The position numbers and the translations under genes were made by a program. From NCBI GenBank assembly GCA_016784245.1, contig JADHVA010000017.1, positions 1 to 11,051 on the forward strand: 11,051 nucleotides of DNA. The letters are read 5' to 3'. Origin of the DNA: Nanobdellota archaeon. GTDB taxonomy: Archaea > Nanobdellota > Nanobdellia > SCGC-AAA011-G17 > GW2011-AR17. The first letter of the stretch is position 1. Each line of letters begins with the position of its first letter. The notes below the pieces were generated by a model. That model ran no database searches and had not been told where the DNA came from. It saw only the letters and a program-made list of their open reading frames with translations. This document shows, piece after piece, positions 1-6,215 of the stretch.

Positions 1-1763
1 CTCTTTGCAAGATTCCTAGGTTGATCAATTTCTTTCCCATTCAATTTAGCAATATGATAAGCTAAAAGCTGTAAAGGTATCACATTAACTATAGGACTTA
101 ACTCCCATCTAACCTTAGGCACTAAAATAATATCATCAGCTAATCTTTCAATATCTTCATTCACTTCATCACAAATACAAATAATTTTACCTTTTCTACT
201 TTTCACTTCTTCCATATTTGAAATAACTTTAGGGAATACTTCATCCTTTCTAATTATAAAAACTGAAGGAACATTTTCATCAATCAAAGCAATTGGCCCA
301 TGTTTCATTTCTCCAGCAGGATAACCTTCAGCAGGAATATAAGAAATTTCTTTCAACTTCAACGCACCTTCCATTGCCACGGGAAAATTAATATCTCTCC
401 CCATAAACAAGAAATATTTTGCATCTTTATACTTCTCTGCAACTTTATCAACATAATTTCTTTCTAAAAATCCTTTTACAACTTCAGGTAATTTAACTAA
501 ATCATCTATAAGTTCTGTTCTATAATATGGGCTTTGGTTAAAAAACATATTTAGTAAAATAAAAGCTACTATTTGCGAACTAAAAGCTTTTGTTGATGCA
601 ACTCCAATTTCAGGACCAGCATGTAAATAAATTCCTTGTCCACATTCTTTTGCAATTGAAGACCCTGTAACATTTACAATTCCTGCAACTTTAGCTCCAA
701 CTTTTTTTGACAATCTAATTGCTTCTAAAGTATCAGCAGTTTCTCCAGATTGTGAGATAGCAATAACTAAATCACTACTATACAACATTGGTTTTCTATA
801 CCTAAACTCAGAAGCTTGCTCTACAACAACAGGAATATGAGTTTTTCTTTCAATAATATATTTTGCAACTAATGCAGAATAAAAACTTGTACCACATGCA
901 ACAAAAACTATTCTTTTTACATCTTCCTTACTTACAGAAATCCCATCAATATTCCTAATTTTCCCTCTAAAACAATCCCTTATTGTATCACACTGCTCAA
1001 AAATTTCTTTCAACATAAAATGATCATATCCACCTTTTTGAATTGTTTCAATACCATAAGGAATAGTTTCAATTTCAACATTCAAATTAAATCCTTTAAA
1101 ATCTTTAACAACATAATTATCTTTACTTATTACTGCCATTTGCATTTCATCTAAATAAATAACATTCTTAGTATAATCTAAAAAGGGAGAAGCATCACTA
1201 CCTAAAAAAAACTCATTTTCCCCAATTCCTAAAACTAAAGGAGAACCTTTCTTTGCACAAATCATCTGATCATGATCTTGATGTAAAGCAACAATTCCAA
1301 AAGCACCATCAATCTTTGTCAACATTTTTCTAAATGCTTCTTCAAAATCACCTTCATAAAAATATTGAATTAATTGTGCAATAACTTCTGAATCAGTTTC
1401 AGATTTAAATTCATAACCATATTTTTCTATCAACTCTTTTTTAAGTTTACTATGATTTTCAATAATCCCATTATGTATAATAGCTATCTTTCCATCCATT
1501 GAAGAATGAGGATGCGAATTAATGTGATTTGGCTGCCCATTTGTGCTCCAGCGCGTATGTGCTATCACTACATTACCAATTTTATTTTTAGATAATTCGA
1601 CTAGTTGTTTTACTTTTCCCTTTGTCTTTATAATTTCTATTTCACCATTTTGAAGTATTGCAATCCCAGCAGAATCATAACCTCTATACTCTAATCTTTT
1701 CAAACCTTCAACAACAATAGGAACACCATTTCTTCTTCCATAATAAGCTGCAATCCCACACAT
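1..1763 (-). CDS. glmS: Glutamine--fructose-6-phosphate aminotransferase (isomerizing), 3' end cut by window edge
   Basis: This enzyme makes glucosamine-6-phosphate from fructose-6-phosphate and glutamine in the cytoplasm, the first step to UDP-GlcNAc used for glycans. I read 587 residues. The N-terminal class II glutamine amidotransferase domain (about 1-240) starts MCGI, so Cys2 becomes the N-terminal nucleophile. It has HTRWSTNG at 69-76, HNGIIEN at 97-103 and Asp124. Two SIS sugar-isomerase domains follow, with CGTS at 290-293, SQSGET at 337-342, EGALKLKE at 465-472 and MKHGP at 486-490. The last complete residue is Lys587 in RNLAK, the position of the catalytic lysine near the E. coli C-terminus, so only about five residues are missing. 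The gene lies 39 nt after the SpoIIM-family gene. An AGGAGT motif (1769-1774) precedes ATG, yet a TATA box sits 27 nt upstream, so leadered and leaderless starts are both possible. The function is certain from the motifs. Confidence 0.97.
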   Translation of the reverse strand, partial: MCGIAAYYGRRNGVPIVVEGLKRLEYRGYDSAGIAILQNGEIEIIKTKGKVKQLVELSKNKIGNVVIAHTRWSTNGQPNHINSHPHSSMDGKIAIIHNGIIENHSKLKKELIEKYGYEFKSETDSEVIAQLIQYFYEGDFEEAFRKMLTKIDGAFGIVALHQDHDQMICAKKGSPLVLGIGENEFFLGSDASPFLDYTKNVIYLDEMQMAVISKDNYVVKDFKGFNLNVEIETIPYGIETIQKGGYDHFMLKEIFEQCDTIRDCFRGKIRNIDGISVSKEDVKRIVFVACGTSFYSALVAKYIIERKTHIPVVVEQASEFRYRKPMLYSSDLVIAISQSGETADTLEAIRLSKKVGAKVAGIVNVTGSSIAKECGQGIYLHAGPEIGVASTKAFSSQIVAFILLNMFFNQSPYYRTELIDDLVKLPEVVKGFLERNYVDKVAEKYKDAKYFLFMGRDINFPVAMEGALKLKEISYIPAEGYPAGEMKHGPIALIDENVPSVFIIRKDEVFPKVISNMEEVKSRKGKIICICDEVNEDIERLADDIILVPKVRWELSPIVNVIPLQLLAYHIAKLNGKEIDQPRNLAK

Positions 1764-1784
1764 ATCTCACTCCTAAGAAATACT

Positions 1785-1795
1785 CTTTATAAAAT
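1785..1795 (-). promoter_or_regulatory. TATA box for glmS
   Basis: The minus strand reads ATTTTATAAAG, centred 27 nt before the glmS ATG, in the gap after the SpoIIM-family gene. At the usual archaeal spacing, transcription would begin at about the A of ATG and exclude the AGGAGT motif. That motif would then serve only readthrough transcripts from the upstream gene. Confidence 0.55.
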
Positions 1796-1802
1796 TTCTG
1801 AA

Positions 1803-2654
1803 CTAAAAGAACAGAGGAGTCACAAATACTTCAACTAAACCTGCTACAATAATAACTAGAACTGCTAAAATAATTAAATCAATTGAATCTTTCATAATTT
1901 TCTTAAACTGATCACCTTCAAATTCTCTATGCAACATTGCTACAGAAATCAAACCACCAGCTAAACCACCAATAAAATATCCTAAAATTTCAAAAACTCC
2001 ATGCATCATATACCTTAACAAACCCATAGAAAAAATATGAAAATATCCTGCAACTTTAATCAAACCAAAACTTTCTGCATACTGTGCCATATTTGTTCTA
2101 ATAAAATTTCCAATAGCTGCACTGATAACTGAAGCATTCCAAGTCAAAATAAAAATTGCTCCTGCTCCAAAGAAAAATGAAAACAAAATACAGAATGTCA
2201 AAACTTTCAAATTATTAACAATAATAACAGATAAAAAATTCCACGCAGTAACACTTCCTGTAGTTGCTCCACTATTAACTGCTTGTATAGTAGAAATTTG
2301 TGAAGCGAATAAATCATAAATAATTTCTGAAGGTAAAAAAACATACCAAATAGACATTGCTAAAACAGATCCTAAAAATAAATACATAAAAGCTCTCAAA
2401 GCTCTAAAGTGTGATCCAGGTAAATTATCTGTACTCTTTAATTTCAAATCTTTATATGCTTCAAATTTTAAGGTTTTATAGATTAAAGGCAACGATGCAA
2501 ACACAATTAAAAAAACTAAAATTAAACTAGCTTCACTTCTAAATATCCACAAACTTAAGAAAGTTGCAACAGATGCATACAAAAATCCCAACATAAAAAC
2601 ATACCATGGAGAATTCTCAGCTTGCTTAACACCTATTAGTGATTCTAGAACCAT
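1803..2654 (-). CDS. SpoIIM/DUF95 family integral membrane protein
   Basis: This 283-residue polytopic membrane protein belongs by pattern to the SpoIIM (stage II sporulation protein M, DUF95) family, which is widespread in archaea that do not sporulate. Its role there is unknown. Hydrophobic segments lie at about 17-38, 43-60, 85-107, 137-172 (probably two helices), 203-240 (probably two) and 258-283. Two family-like stretches are visible: the glycine-rich segment ending in LTWNAS at 170-175, and HGVFEILGYFIGGLAGG at 218-234. The lumenal or external loop at about 108-135 is Ser/Thr rich. The start ATG at 2654 has no Shine-Dalgarno motif but has a TATA box 28 nt upstream, which suits a leaderless mRNA. 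I assign only family and location, with no biochemical function. Confidence 0.85.
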   Translation of the reverse strand: MVLESLIGVKQAENSPWYVFMLGFLYASVATFLSLWIFRSEASLILVFLIVFASLPLIYKTLKFEAYKDLKLKSTDNLPGSHFRALRAFMYLFLGSVLAMSIWYVFLPSEIIYDLFASQISTIQAVNSGATTGSVTAWNFLSVIIVNNLKVLTFCILFSFFFGAGAIFILTWNASVISAAIGNFIRTNMAQYAESFGLIKVAGYFHIFSMGLLRYMMHGVFEILGYFIGGLAGGLISVAMLHREFEGDQFKKIMKDSIDLIILAVLVIIVAGLVEVFVTPLFF

Positions 2655-2676
2655 GTCTTATTAACTAATTAATGAG

Positions 2677-2686
2677 TTTATAAAAT
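2677..2686 (-). promoter_or_regulatory. TATA box for SpoIIM-family gene
   Basis: The minus strand reads TTTTATAAAC, about 28 nt before the ATG at 2654. No ribosome binding site lies between them, so a leaderless transcript is expected. Confidence 0.55.
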
Positions 2687-2713
2687 TTTTGTATAATAAA
2701 AAGAAAAAAAGAA

Positions 2714-2926
2714 TTATTTCTTAATCTCTTCTAATTTCTGCTGCCATTCATATAAACTTAATCTTCTAACATCTTCTCCATGAATCACTTCACCACTAAT
2801 TAATTTCAATAAAAGATATGGTGCTGCACAATCTAAACAATTAGTTCTCTTTCCAAACTGACAAAATCCCTTTTTATCCCATAATGCCAAACAGAATTCT
2901 AATTCATCAATATACTTCTCTTTCAT
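2714..2926 (-). CDS. Small conserved-looking cysteine-containing protein (70 aa), function unknown
   Basis: I do not recognise this protein. It is a 70-residue, soluble, charged protein. It has four cysteines: Cys12, Cys22 and a CxxC pair (Cys30, Cys33, in NCLDC), followed by a hydrophobic helix-like stretch (APYLLLKLI, 35-43) and a basic/acidic C-terminal helix (WQQKLEEIKK). Four cysteines in the first half could bind a metal such as zinc, but this is inference. It is flanked by the SpoIIM-family gene (60 nt downstream) and proS (42 nt upstream), and has its own TATA box 27 nt before ATG. That promoter placement and the even codon use support a real gene. Confidence 0.7.
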   Translation of the reverse strand: MKEKYIDELEFCLALWDKKGFCQFGKRTNCLDCAAPYLLLKLISGEVIHGEDVRRLSLYEWQQKLEEIKK

Positions 2927-2946
2927 ACCTAAATATAAAGTAAAAG

Positions 2947-2960
2947 AAATATATAAAAAT
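2947..2960 (-). promoter_or_regulatory. TATA box for the 70-aa cysteine protein gene
   Basis: The minus strand reads ATTTTTATATATTT, centred 27 nt before the ATG at 2926. It lies in the 42-nt gap after the proS stop, which implies a leaderless transcript separate from proS. Confidence 0.55.
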
Positions 2961-2968
2961 TGTGTATC

Positions 2969-4450
2969 TCAATAACTCTTAGCAATATACACCATATGCT
3001 TTGCTGTTTTCTTACAAACAATACACTTTTGTCCTTTTGCCACTTTATCTTCTTTAGGATACAAAGTTCCACATACTCTTCCACCTTGAGTTTCAGCTTT
3101 CATTTCCTCTTCACATTTCTCTCCATCCATCTCAACAGAACAAAAAGGAACTTTAATAAAACCTCTATGCTCTTTCATTATTTTCACTAAATCTTTCAAA
3201 TCACTTGCTTCTCTAACATTCCCTTTAAAATATTTCTGAGCTCTAACTTCAATTTCTTTATCCAGTTCTTTAGCCTTTGATGAAATTACTTTTTTCAAAT
3301 CACTAACTTTAACTTTTTCTTTATTTCCACCAGTTCTTAATTTCAGACTAACAACTTTCTCATCAACTTCTTTAGGGCCAACTTCTAACCTCATAGGTAC
3401 ACCTTTCAATTCCCAATGATTATATTTTGCTCCTGGACTTTCATAATCTCTATCATCTAACTTAACTTTGTAACCCATTTGTCTAATATCAGTTTCAAGT
3501 TTTTTACACATTGTCAAAACTTTTTCTGTTAATTCTTTTTTCTTACTAAAAATAATTGGAACAATCACAACTTGCACAGGCGCAAAGTCAAAAGGTATTA
3601 TCAAACCATTATCATCTCCATGTATTCCTACCATAGCTGCAAAAATTCTCCAGATCCCAGGTCCAAAACAAGTTTGATATACTAATTGTTGTTTTCCATC
3701 TTTTGCTCTAACTTTTATATCATAAGCTTTTGCAAAATTAGTTCCTAAATCATGTGTAGATCCTAACTGATTTCTTTTACCATCAGGCATAACTGTATCT
3801 GGTGTAAATGTATCATCAGCTCCTAAAAATTTATCCCACTGTGGTCTTTTGAAATAATAAAAAGGAATCTTTGCTTTTTTTCCAATAACTTCATCACAAG
3901 TTTCTAAATCTTTTTTGATTTGATCCAAAGCTTCTTGATGTTCATTATATGCATTATGAGATTCAAAAAACATAAACTCTCTTCCTCTTATGAAAGGTCT
4001 TGTAGTCATTTCATTTCTAAAAACAGAATTCCTACTTTGATAAGCTAAAAATGGAAGATCTCTATGACTTCTAAACCACAAAGAATACATTGGATAAATT
4101 TGTGCTTCACCTGTTGGTCTTAATGCAAACCTTTCTTCAATTTTTTTATCTCCAGCTTCAGAAACCCAAAAAACTTCTGGTGTAAATCCAGCATGTTCTT
4201 CTTCTTTCATTAAATCTTTTTCTTTAACTGCAGTTGGAAATCTATAAGGTAAATGTCCTTGCATCTCAACTTCTTTTTCAAGCAAATCATAAATTTTTCT
4301 AATAATCATATAAGCCCAGGGCTTTTGGACGATAAAACCTTGAATACCAAATCTAATATCTGATAGATCTGCTTTCTGTAGAATCTGAGTATACCACTCA
4401 GAAAAGTCTTCGTCTTTTTTCACTGTTAAGCCCATTTCGTTCTCTGCCAT
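2969..4450 (-). CDS. proS: Prolyl-tRNA synthetase, archaeal/eukaryal type
   Basis: This class IIa synthetase charges tRNA-Pro with proline. At 493 residues it has the length of the archaeal/eukaryal ProRS without the bacterial editing insertion. Visible parts are the catalytic core with RPTGE at 111-115, motif 2 around FRNEMTTRPFIRGREF (144-159) and motif 3 around GIHGDDNGLIIPFDFAP (275-291). The HGTP anticodon-binding domain starts near VQVVIVPI (292-299). A C-terminal domain holds Cys437, Cys446, Cys460, Cys476 and Cys479, four of which probably bind zinc. It ends in AKSY, the expected C-terminal tyrosine of this family, so the TGA after it is a true stop and UGA is not recoded here. The start at 4450 lacks a ribosome binding site and has a TATA box 28 nt upstream. 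Confidence 0.98.
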   Translation of the reverse strand: MAENEMGLTVKKDEDFSEWYTQILQKADLSDIRFGIQGFIVQKPWAYMIIRKIYDLLEKEVEMQGHLPYRFPTAVKEKDLMKEEEHAGFTPEVFWVSEAGDKKIEERFALRPTGEAQIYPMYSLWFRSHRDLPFLAYQSRNSVFRNEMTTRPFIRGREFMFFESHNAYNEHQEALDQIKKDLETCDEVIGKKAKIPFYYFKRPQWDKFLGADDTFTPDTVMPDGKRNQLGSTHDLGTNFAKAYDIKVRAKDGKQQLVYQTCFGPGIWRIFAAMVGIHGDDNGLIIPFDFAPVQVVIVPIIFSKKKELTEKVLTMCKKLETDIRQMGYKVKLDDRDYESPGAKYNHWELKGVPMRLEVGPKEVDEKVVSLKLRTGGNKEKVKVSDLKKVISSKAKELDKEIEVRAQKYFKGNVREASDLKDLVKIMKEHRGFIKVPFCSVEMDGEKCEEEMKAETQGGRVCGTLYPKEDKVAKGQKCIVCKKTAKHMVYIAKSY

Positions 4451-4472
4451 AAAATTATATTTATTAAGAGAA

Positions 4473-4484
4473 CTTTATATAATT
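4473..4484 (-). promoter_or_regulatory. TATA box for proS
   Basis: The minus strand reads AATTATATAAAG, centred about 28 nt before the proS ATG. It overlaps the stop codon of the upstream HExxH gene by 2 nt. This suggests leaderless transcription of proS from its own promoter. Confidence 0.6.
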
Positions 4485-4899
4485 ATCTTTTCTTAACAAA
4501 TTTCACCAAAAATTTATAATGCTCAGGATAAATTTTTTTCATTTCTCCCCAAACCACAGTTTCAGAAAATAAAGCTTCTTCATTATTTTTAACTTTAAAA
4601 TTATTCCAAATATGAAATAATTCATGCAAAGTAATCGCTTCAATAAACTTTTTTTTATTTTCTCTATGAAAACCTTTTATTAAACCATTAACAATTTCTT
4701 CACAAAAATAAATTACATTACCACCTTTCATTTCTGCAACAAAACAAGGAGTTTTGCTAAGATGTTTTTTTAAATCCATCAAATCCAACATATGAGAAAA
4801 TCTTTTCTTTTCTAAAAATAAAATTATAGGTTTATCAACAGTTTTAGGAAAATTTAGAATCACATCACTAACTACTAATTCAATATCACCTTTTTCCAT
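4483..4899 (-). CDS. Putative small zinc metallopeptidase-like protein (HExxH, 138 aa)
   Basis: This 138-residue soluble protein has one clear motif, HELFH at 92-96 inside ITLHELFHIWNN, which matches the HExxH zinc site of gluzincin-type metallopeptidases. Glutamates at 107, 108 and 113 fall 11-17 residues after the second histidine and could give the third ligand. The N-terminal half (about 1-75) looks like alternating strands and short helices with no signal peptide, so the protein is probably cytoplasmic. The C-terminus is basic (FVKKR). No other family feature allows a finer assignment; ImmA/IrrE-like and other single-domain minigluzincins are possible relatives. It lies 32 nt upstream of proS and 39 nt after the 79-aa gene. 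A weak TTTAATTTA-type TATA box about 27 nt upstream suggests a leaderless start. Proteolytic activity is unproven. Confidence 0.75.
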   Translation of the reverse strand: MEKGDIELVVSDVILNFPKTVDKPIILFLEKKRFSHMLDLMDLKKHLSKTPCFVAEMKGGNVIYFCEEIVNGLIKGFHRENKKKFIEAITLHELFHIWNNFKVKNNEEALFSETVVWGEMKKIYPEHYKFLVKFVKKR

Positions 4900-4938
4900 T
4901 TTAAAAATTAAAACAAATCTAAATTAAAAAACTTTCTA

Positions 4939-5178
4939 TTAAATTATATCATCAATAATAGTCCAACCTCTTTCAGGTTCTTTATTATTTGTCGGATCAC
5001 TATCTTCTCTATACTCACTCCAGTCATCATGCAAAGGTAATTCATTTGGTACACCATATTCACTTCTTCTTCTCCTTTCTTCTTCTTGTTTTTTGTAAAT
5101 AATTATATCAGTAATATCTACTGTCGGTACAGGAATCCCCATACAAGAGAAATTTTCCGAGAAATATTTTTCGAACAT
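4939..5178 (-). CDS. Hypothetical charged small protein (79 aa)
   Basis: I do not recognise this protein. It has 79 residues: a short amphipathic N-terminus (MFEKYFSENF), a strand-like segment (PVPTVDITDIIIYKK), a highly charged stretch QEEERRRRSE (31-40), a hydrophilic and probably disordered middle rich in Asp/Glu/Pro/Asn, and an ending GWTIIDDII. The last segment resembles a short peptide motif that could dock on a partner, but this is speculation. A GGTGA ribosome binding site lies six nt before ATG, and a TATA box (5211-5220) lies 37 nt before ATG, giving a leader of about ten nt. This combination supports a real gene and its start. It is the first gene of the minus-strand run ending in glmS. 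Confidence 0.65.
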   Translation of the reverse strand: MFEKYFSENFSCMGIPVPTVDITDIIIYKKQEEERRRRSEYGVPNELPLHDDWSEYREDSDPTNNKEPERGWTIIDDII

Positions 5179-5183
5179 TTTCG

Positions 5184-5188
5184 TTCAC
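5184..5188 (-). promoter_or_regulatory. Shine-Dalgarno motif of the 79-aa gene
   Basis: GGTGA on the minus strand, six nt before ATG at 5178. It fixes the start. It is notable because most neighbouring genes appear leaderless. Confidence 0.5.
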
Positions 5189-5210
5189 CAAATTAACAAT
5201 AATTTGTAAC

Positions 5211-5220
5211 TATTTAAACC
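5211..5220 (-). promoter_or_regulatory. TATA box for the 79-aa gene
   Basis: The minus strand reads GGTTTAAATA, close to the archaeal consensus, centred about 37 nt before ATG. Transcription would start some 10 nt upstream of ATG and include the GGTGA motif. Confidence 0.55.
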
Positions 5221-5305
5221 TTAGCATAGTAACAGAGGCTTTGTAGAGATTTTTATATCACAACTTCAAAAATAAGTGTGGACATCGGACATAGGTACAC
5301 GCAGA

Positions 5306-5314
5306 ACTTAAATA
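5306..5314 (+). promoter_or_regulatory. TATA-like box for the LAGLIDADG gene
   Basis: ACTTAAATA, centred 26 nt before the ATG at 5337, fits a leaderless transcript. A second, stronger TATA-like sequence (TTTTTATATC, 5250-5259) lies further upstream and would start a transcript near 5280. Which one is used cannot be told from the sequence. Confidence 0.4.
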
Positions 5315-5336
5315 ATCTAAGAGATATAATCAATAA

Positions 5337-6089
5337 ATGCAACTAACAAAGGAAATAGCTGAAATAGCAGGTATTCATGCAGGTGATGGTTATCTAAGAT
5401 ATGAAGGAAAAAGAAAAGAATTAGATATCAGTGGAAATATAGAAGAAAAAGAATATTATGACGAACATATTTCAAAATTATTTCAAAAATCTTTCAATAT
5501 AAAAATAAATAATAAATTCTTTAAAACAAGAAATACTTATGGATTTGTTTCAAGAGATAAAAAAATTATTAATCTATTAAAAAAATTAAATTTCCCCTCA
5601 GGTAAAAAAACATTTATTGTTTCTTGTCCTGAAAAAATACTAAAATCAAAAAACAAACAAGTAATAATAGCTTTTGTAAGAGGTTGTTTTGATACAGATG
5701 GAAGTTTATCATTTGATAAAAAAATATACAATAAATCAAAATTTAAAAAAACTAGACATTATTATCCTAGGATATTATTTAGCTCAACATCAAAAAGATT
5801 AGCCCAAGATTATTATTTTCTATTAATAAAATTAGGATTTAAACCAAAATTTTACAGGAAAAAACCAAAAAAGGTAAAAGAAAATATAAAATATATTATT
5901 CAATTAACAGGTAAGAATAATCTAAATAAATGGATCAAAGAAATAAAAATAAAAAACCCTACAAAGCTAAGTAGATACCAAATTTGGAAAAAATTTGGAT
6001 TCTGTCCACCAAAAACAACATATAAACAAAGAACACAAATCTTAAAAGGTAGAATAAACCCAGATTCATTATATGGGCCTATAGCATAA
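5337..6089 (+). CDS. LAGLIDADG homing endonuclease, two-motif type, C-terminus overlapping a tRNA gene
   Basis: This 250-residue monomeric LAGLIDADG endonuclease would cut a long asymmetric DNA site and promote its own spread. Motif 1 is EIAGIHAGDG at 9-18 with acidic Asp17. Motif 2 is AFVRGCFDTDG at 112-122 with Asp121. Both are intact, so it may be active. Each motif is followed by a basic alpha/beta DNA-binding half, and the C-terminal tail (about 210-250) is basic with YQIWKKFGFCPP. There is no splicing domain, so it is not an intein. The coding strand is extremely A-rich, more so than neighbouring genes, which hints at foreign origin. The last five codons (GPIA and the stop) lie inside the tRNA gene that starts at 6075, so the stop codon is within the tRNA D arm. 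It stands alone, preceded by a TATA-like box 26 nt upstream. Confidence 0.92.
   Translation: MQLTKEIAEIAGIHAGDGYLRYEGKRKELDISGNIEEKEYYDEHISKLFQKSFNIKINNKFFKTRNTYGFVSRDKKIINLLKKLNFPSGKKTFIVSCPEKILKSKNKQVIIAFVRGCFDTDGSLSFDKKIYNKSKFKKTRHYYPRILFSSTSKRLAQDYYFLLIKLGFKPKFYRKKPKKVKENIKYIIQLTGKNNLNKWIKEIKIKNPTKLSRYQIWKKFGFCPPKTTYKQRTQILKGRINPDSLYGPIA
6019..6029 (+). promoter_or_regulatory. Possible internal TATA box for the tRNA
   Basis: CATATAAACAA inside the 3' part of the endonuclease gene could drive the tRNA with a leader of about 25 nt that RNase P would remove. In an A/T-rich coding region such matches are common, so support is weak. The alternative is cotranscription with the endonuclease. 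Confidence 0.25.
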
Positions 6090-6096
6090 CTTGGAT

Positions 6097-6118
6097 ATGC
6101 TTTCAACGAGCACTATAA
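6097..6118 (+). other. Probable 22-nt intron in the tRNA D arm
   Basis: The hairpin TGCTT (6098-6102)/GAGCA (6108-6112) with a five-nt loop is flanked by three-nt bulges, a short helix TGG (6092-6094)/CTA (6113-6115) and an outer helix ACT/AGT (6089-6091/6119-6121). This is a relaxed bulge-helix-bulge fold. Excision restores a standard D arm and a G at position 26. The boundary may slide by one nt because A6097 equals A6119. Confidence 0.55.
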
Positions 6119-6133
6119 AGTGCGGCTGGCTTC

Positions 6134-6156
6134 AAAGAGCAAAAACTCTTGGCCAA
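6134..6156 (+). other. Probable 23-nt intron in the tRNA anticodon loop
   Basis: The inner helix AAGAG (6135-6139)/CTCTT (6146-6150), three-nt bulges TCA and AAG, and a four-bp central helix GGCT (6128-6131)/GGCC (6151-6154) form a good bulge-helix-bulge core. Cutting after the second nt of each bulge joins 6133 to 6157 and yields anticodon UCG. The outer helix is imperfect (a U-G and a C-A mismatch), so this is a relaxed motif at the unusual 35/36 position. Confidence 0.6.
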
Positions 6157-6204
6157 GGACCAGTTGATGGGGGTTCAAATCCTCCTAGGCCCATTTTATA
6201 ATTT

Positions 6205-6212
6205 AAAAAAAA
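6205..6212 (-). terminator. T8 terminator of the hydrolase operon
   Basis: Eight T on the minus strand begin three nt after the SleB-like gene's stop codon. A T-run of this type is the normal archaeal terminator. It sits in the 22-nt gap between this operon and the convergent tRNA. Confidence 0.55.
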
Positions 6213-6215
6213 GAA

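Larger units (their letters stand above)
6075..6193 (+). tRNA. tRNA-Arg(UCG), probably with two introns
   Basis: The acceptor stem GGGCCTA (6075-6081) pairs perfectly with TAGGCCC (6186-6192); A73 is at 6193 and CCA is not encoded. The T arm is GGGGG (6169-6173), loop TTCAAAT and CCTCC. The gene spans 119 nt against about 74 expected, and the excess falls in two places, both forming hairpins. Removing 6097-6118 gives a D arm GCAT/GTGC with GG and A20 in the loop and G26. Removing 6134-6156 gives anticodon stem GCTGG/CCAGT (one G-U) with loop CTTCGGA, anticodon TCG. A20 and C35 are arginine identity elements, and A15-U48 is kept. If the second intron were cut at the canonical 37/38 site the anticodon would be TCA, but the bulge-helix-bulge fold favours the 35/36 site. 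The tRNA is certain; the amino acid and exact splice points are less so. Confidence 0.8.

Noticed and set aside
2960..3190. 76-aa plus-strand ORF
   Set aside because: It lies inside proS on the opposite strand, has Ser/Phe/His-rich low-complexity content and is explained as a shadow of proS.
5537..6106. Two minus-strand ORFs (64 and 68 aa) opposite the endonuclease gene
   Set aside because: They overlap a well-supported LAGLIDADG gene and show no domain, promoter or ribosome binding site.
6125..6164. Reading the tRNA as a UGA decoder (anticodon UCA, selenocysteine or suppressor)
   Set aside because: Splicing at 37/38 would give UCA, but the bulge-helix-bulge core places the cuts at 35/36 (UCG). 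The acceptor/T stems are 7+5 bp rather than the Sec type, position 73 is A rather than G, and proS ends at a proper TGA stop.
5337..6193. Endonuclease gene lying inside a tRNA intron
   Set aside because: No 5' tRNA half is found in the 150 nt upstream of 5337, and the complete acceptor stem is present at 6075, after the endonuclease gene.
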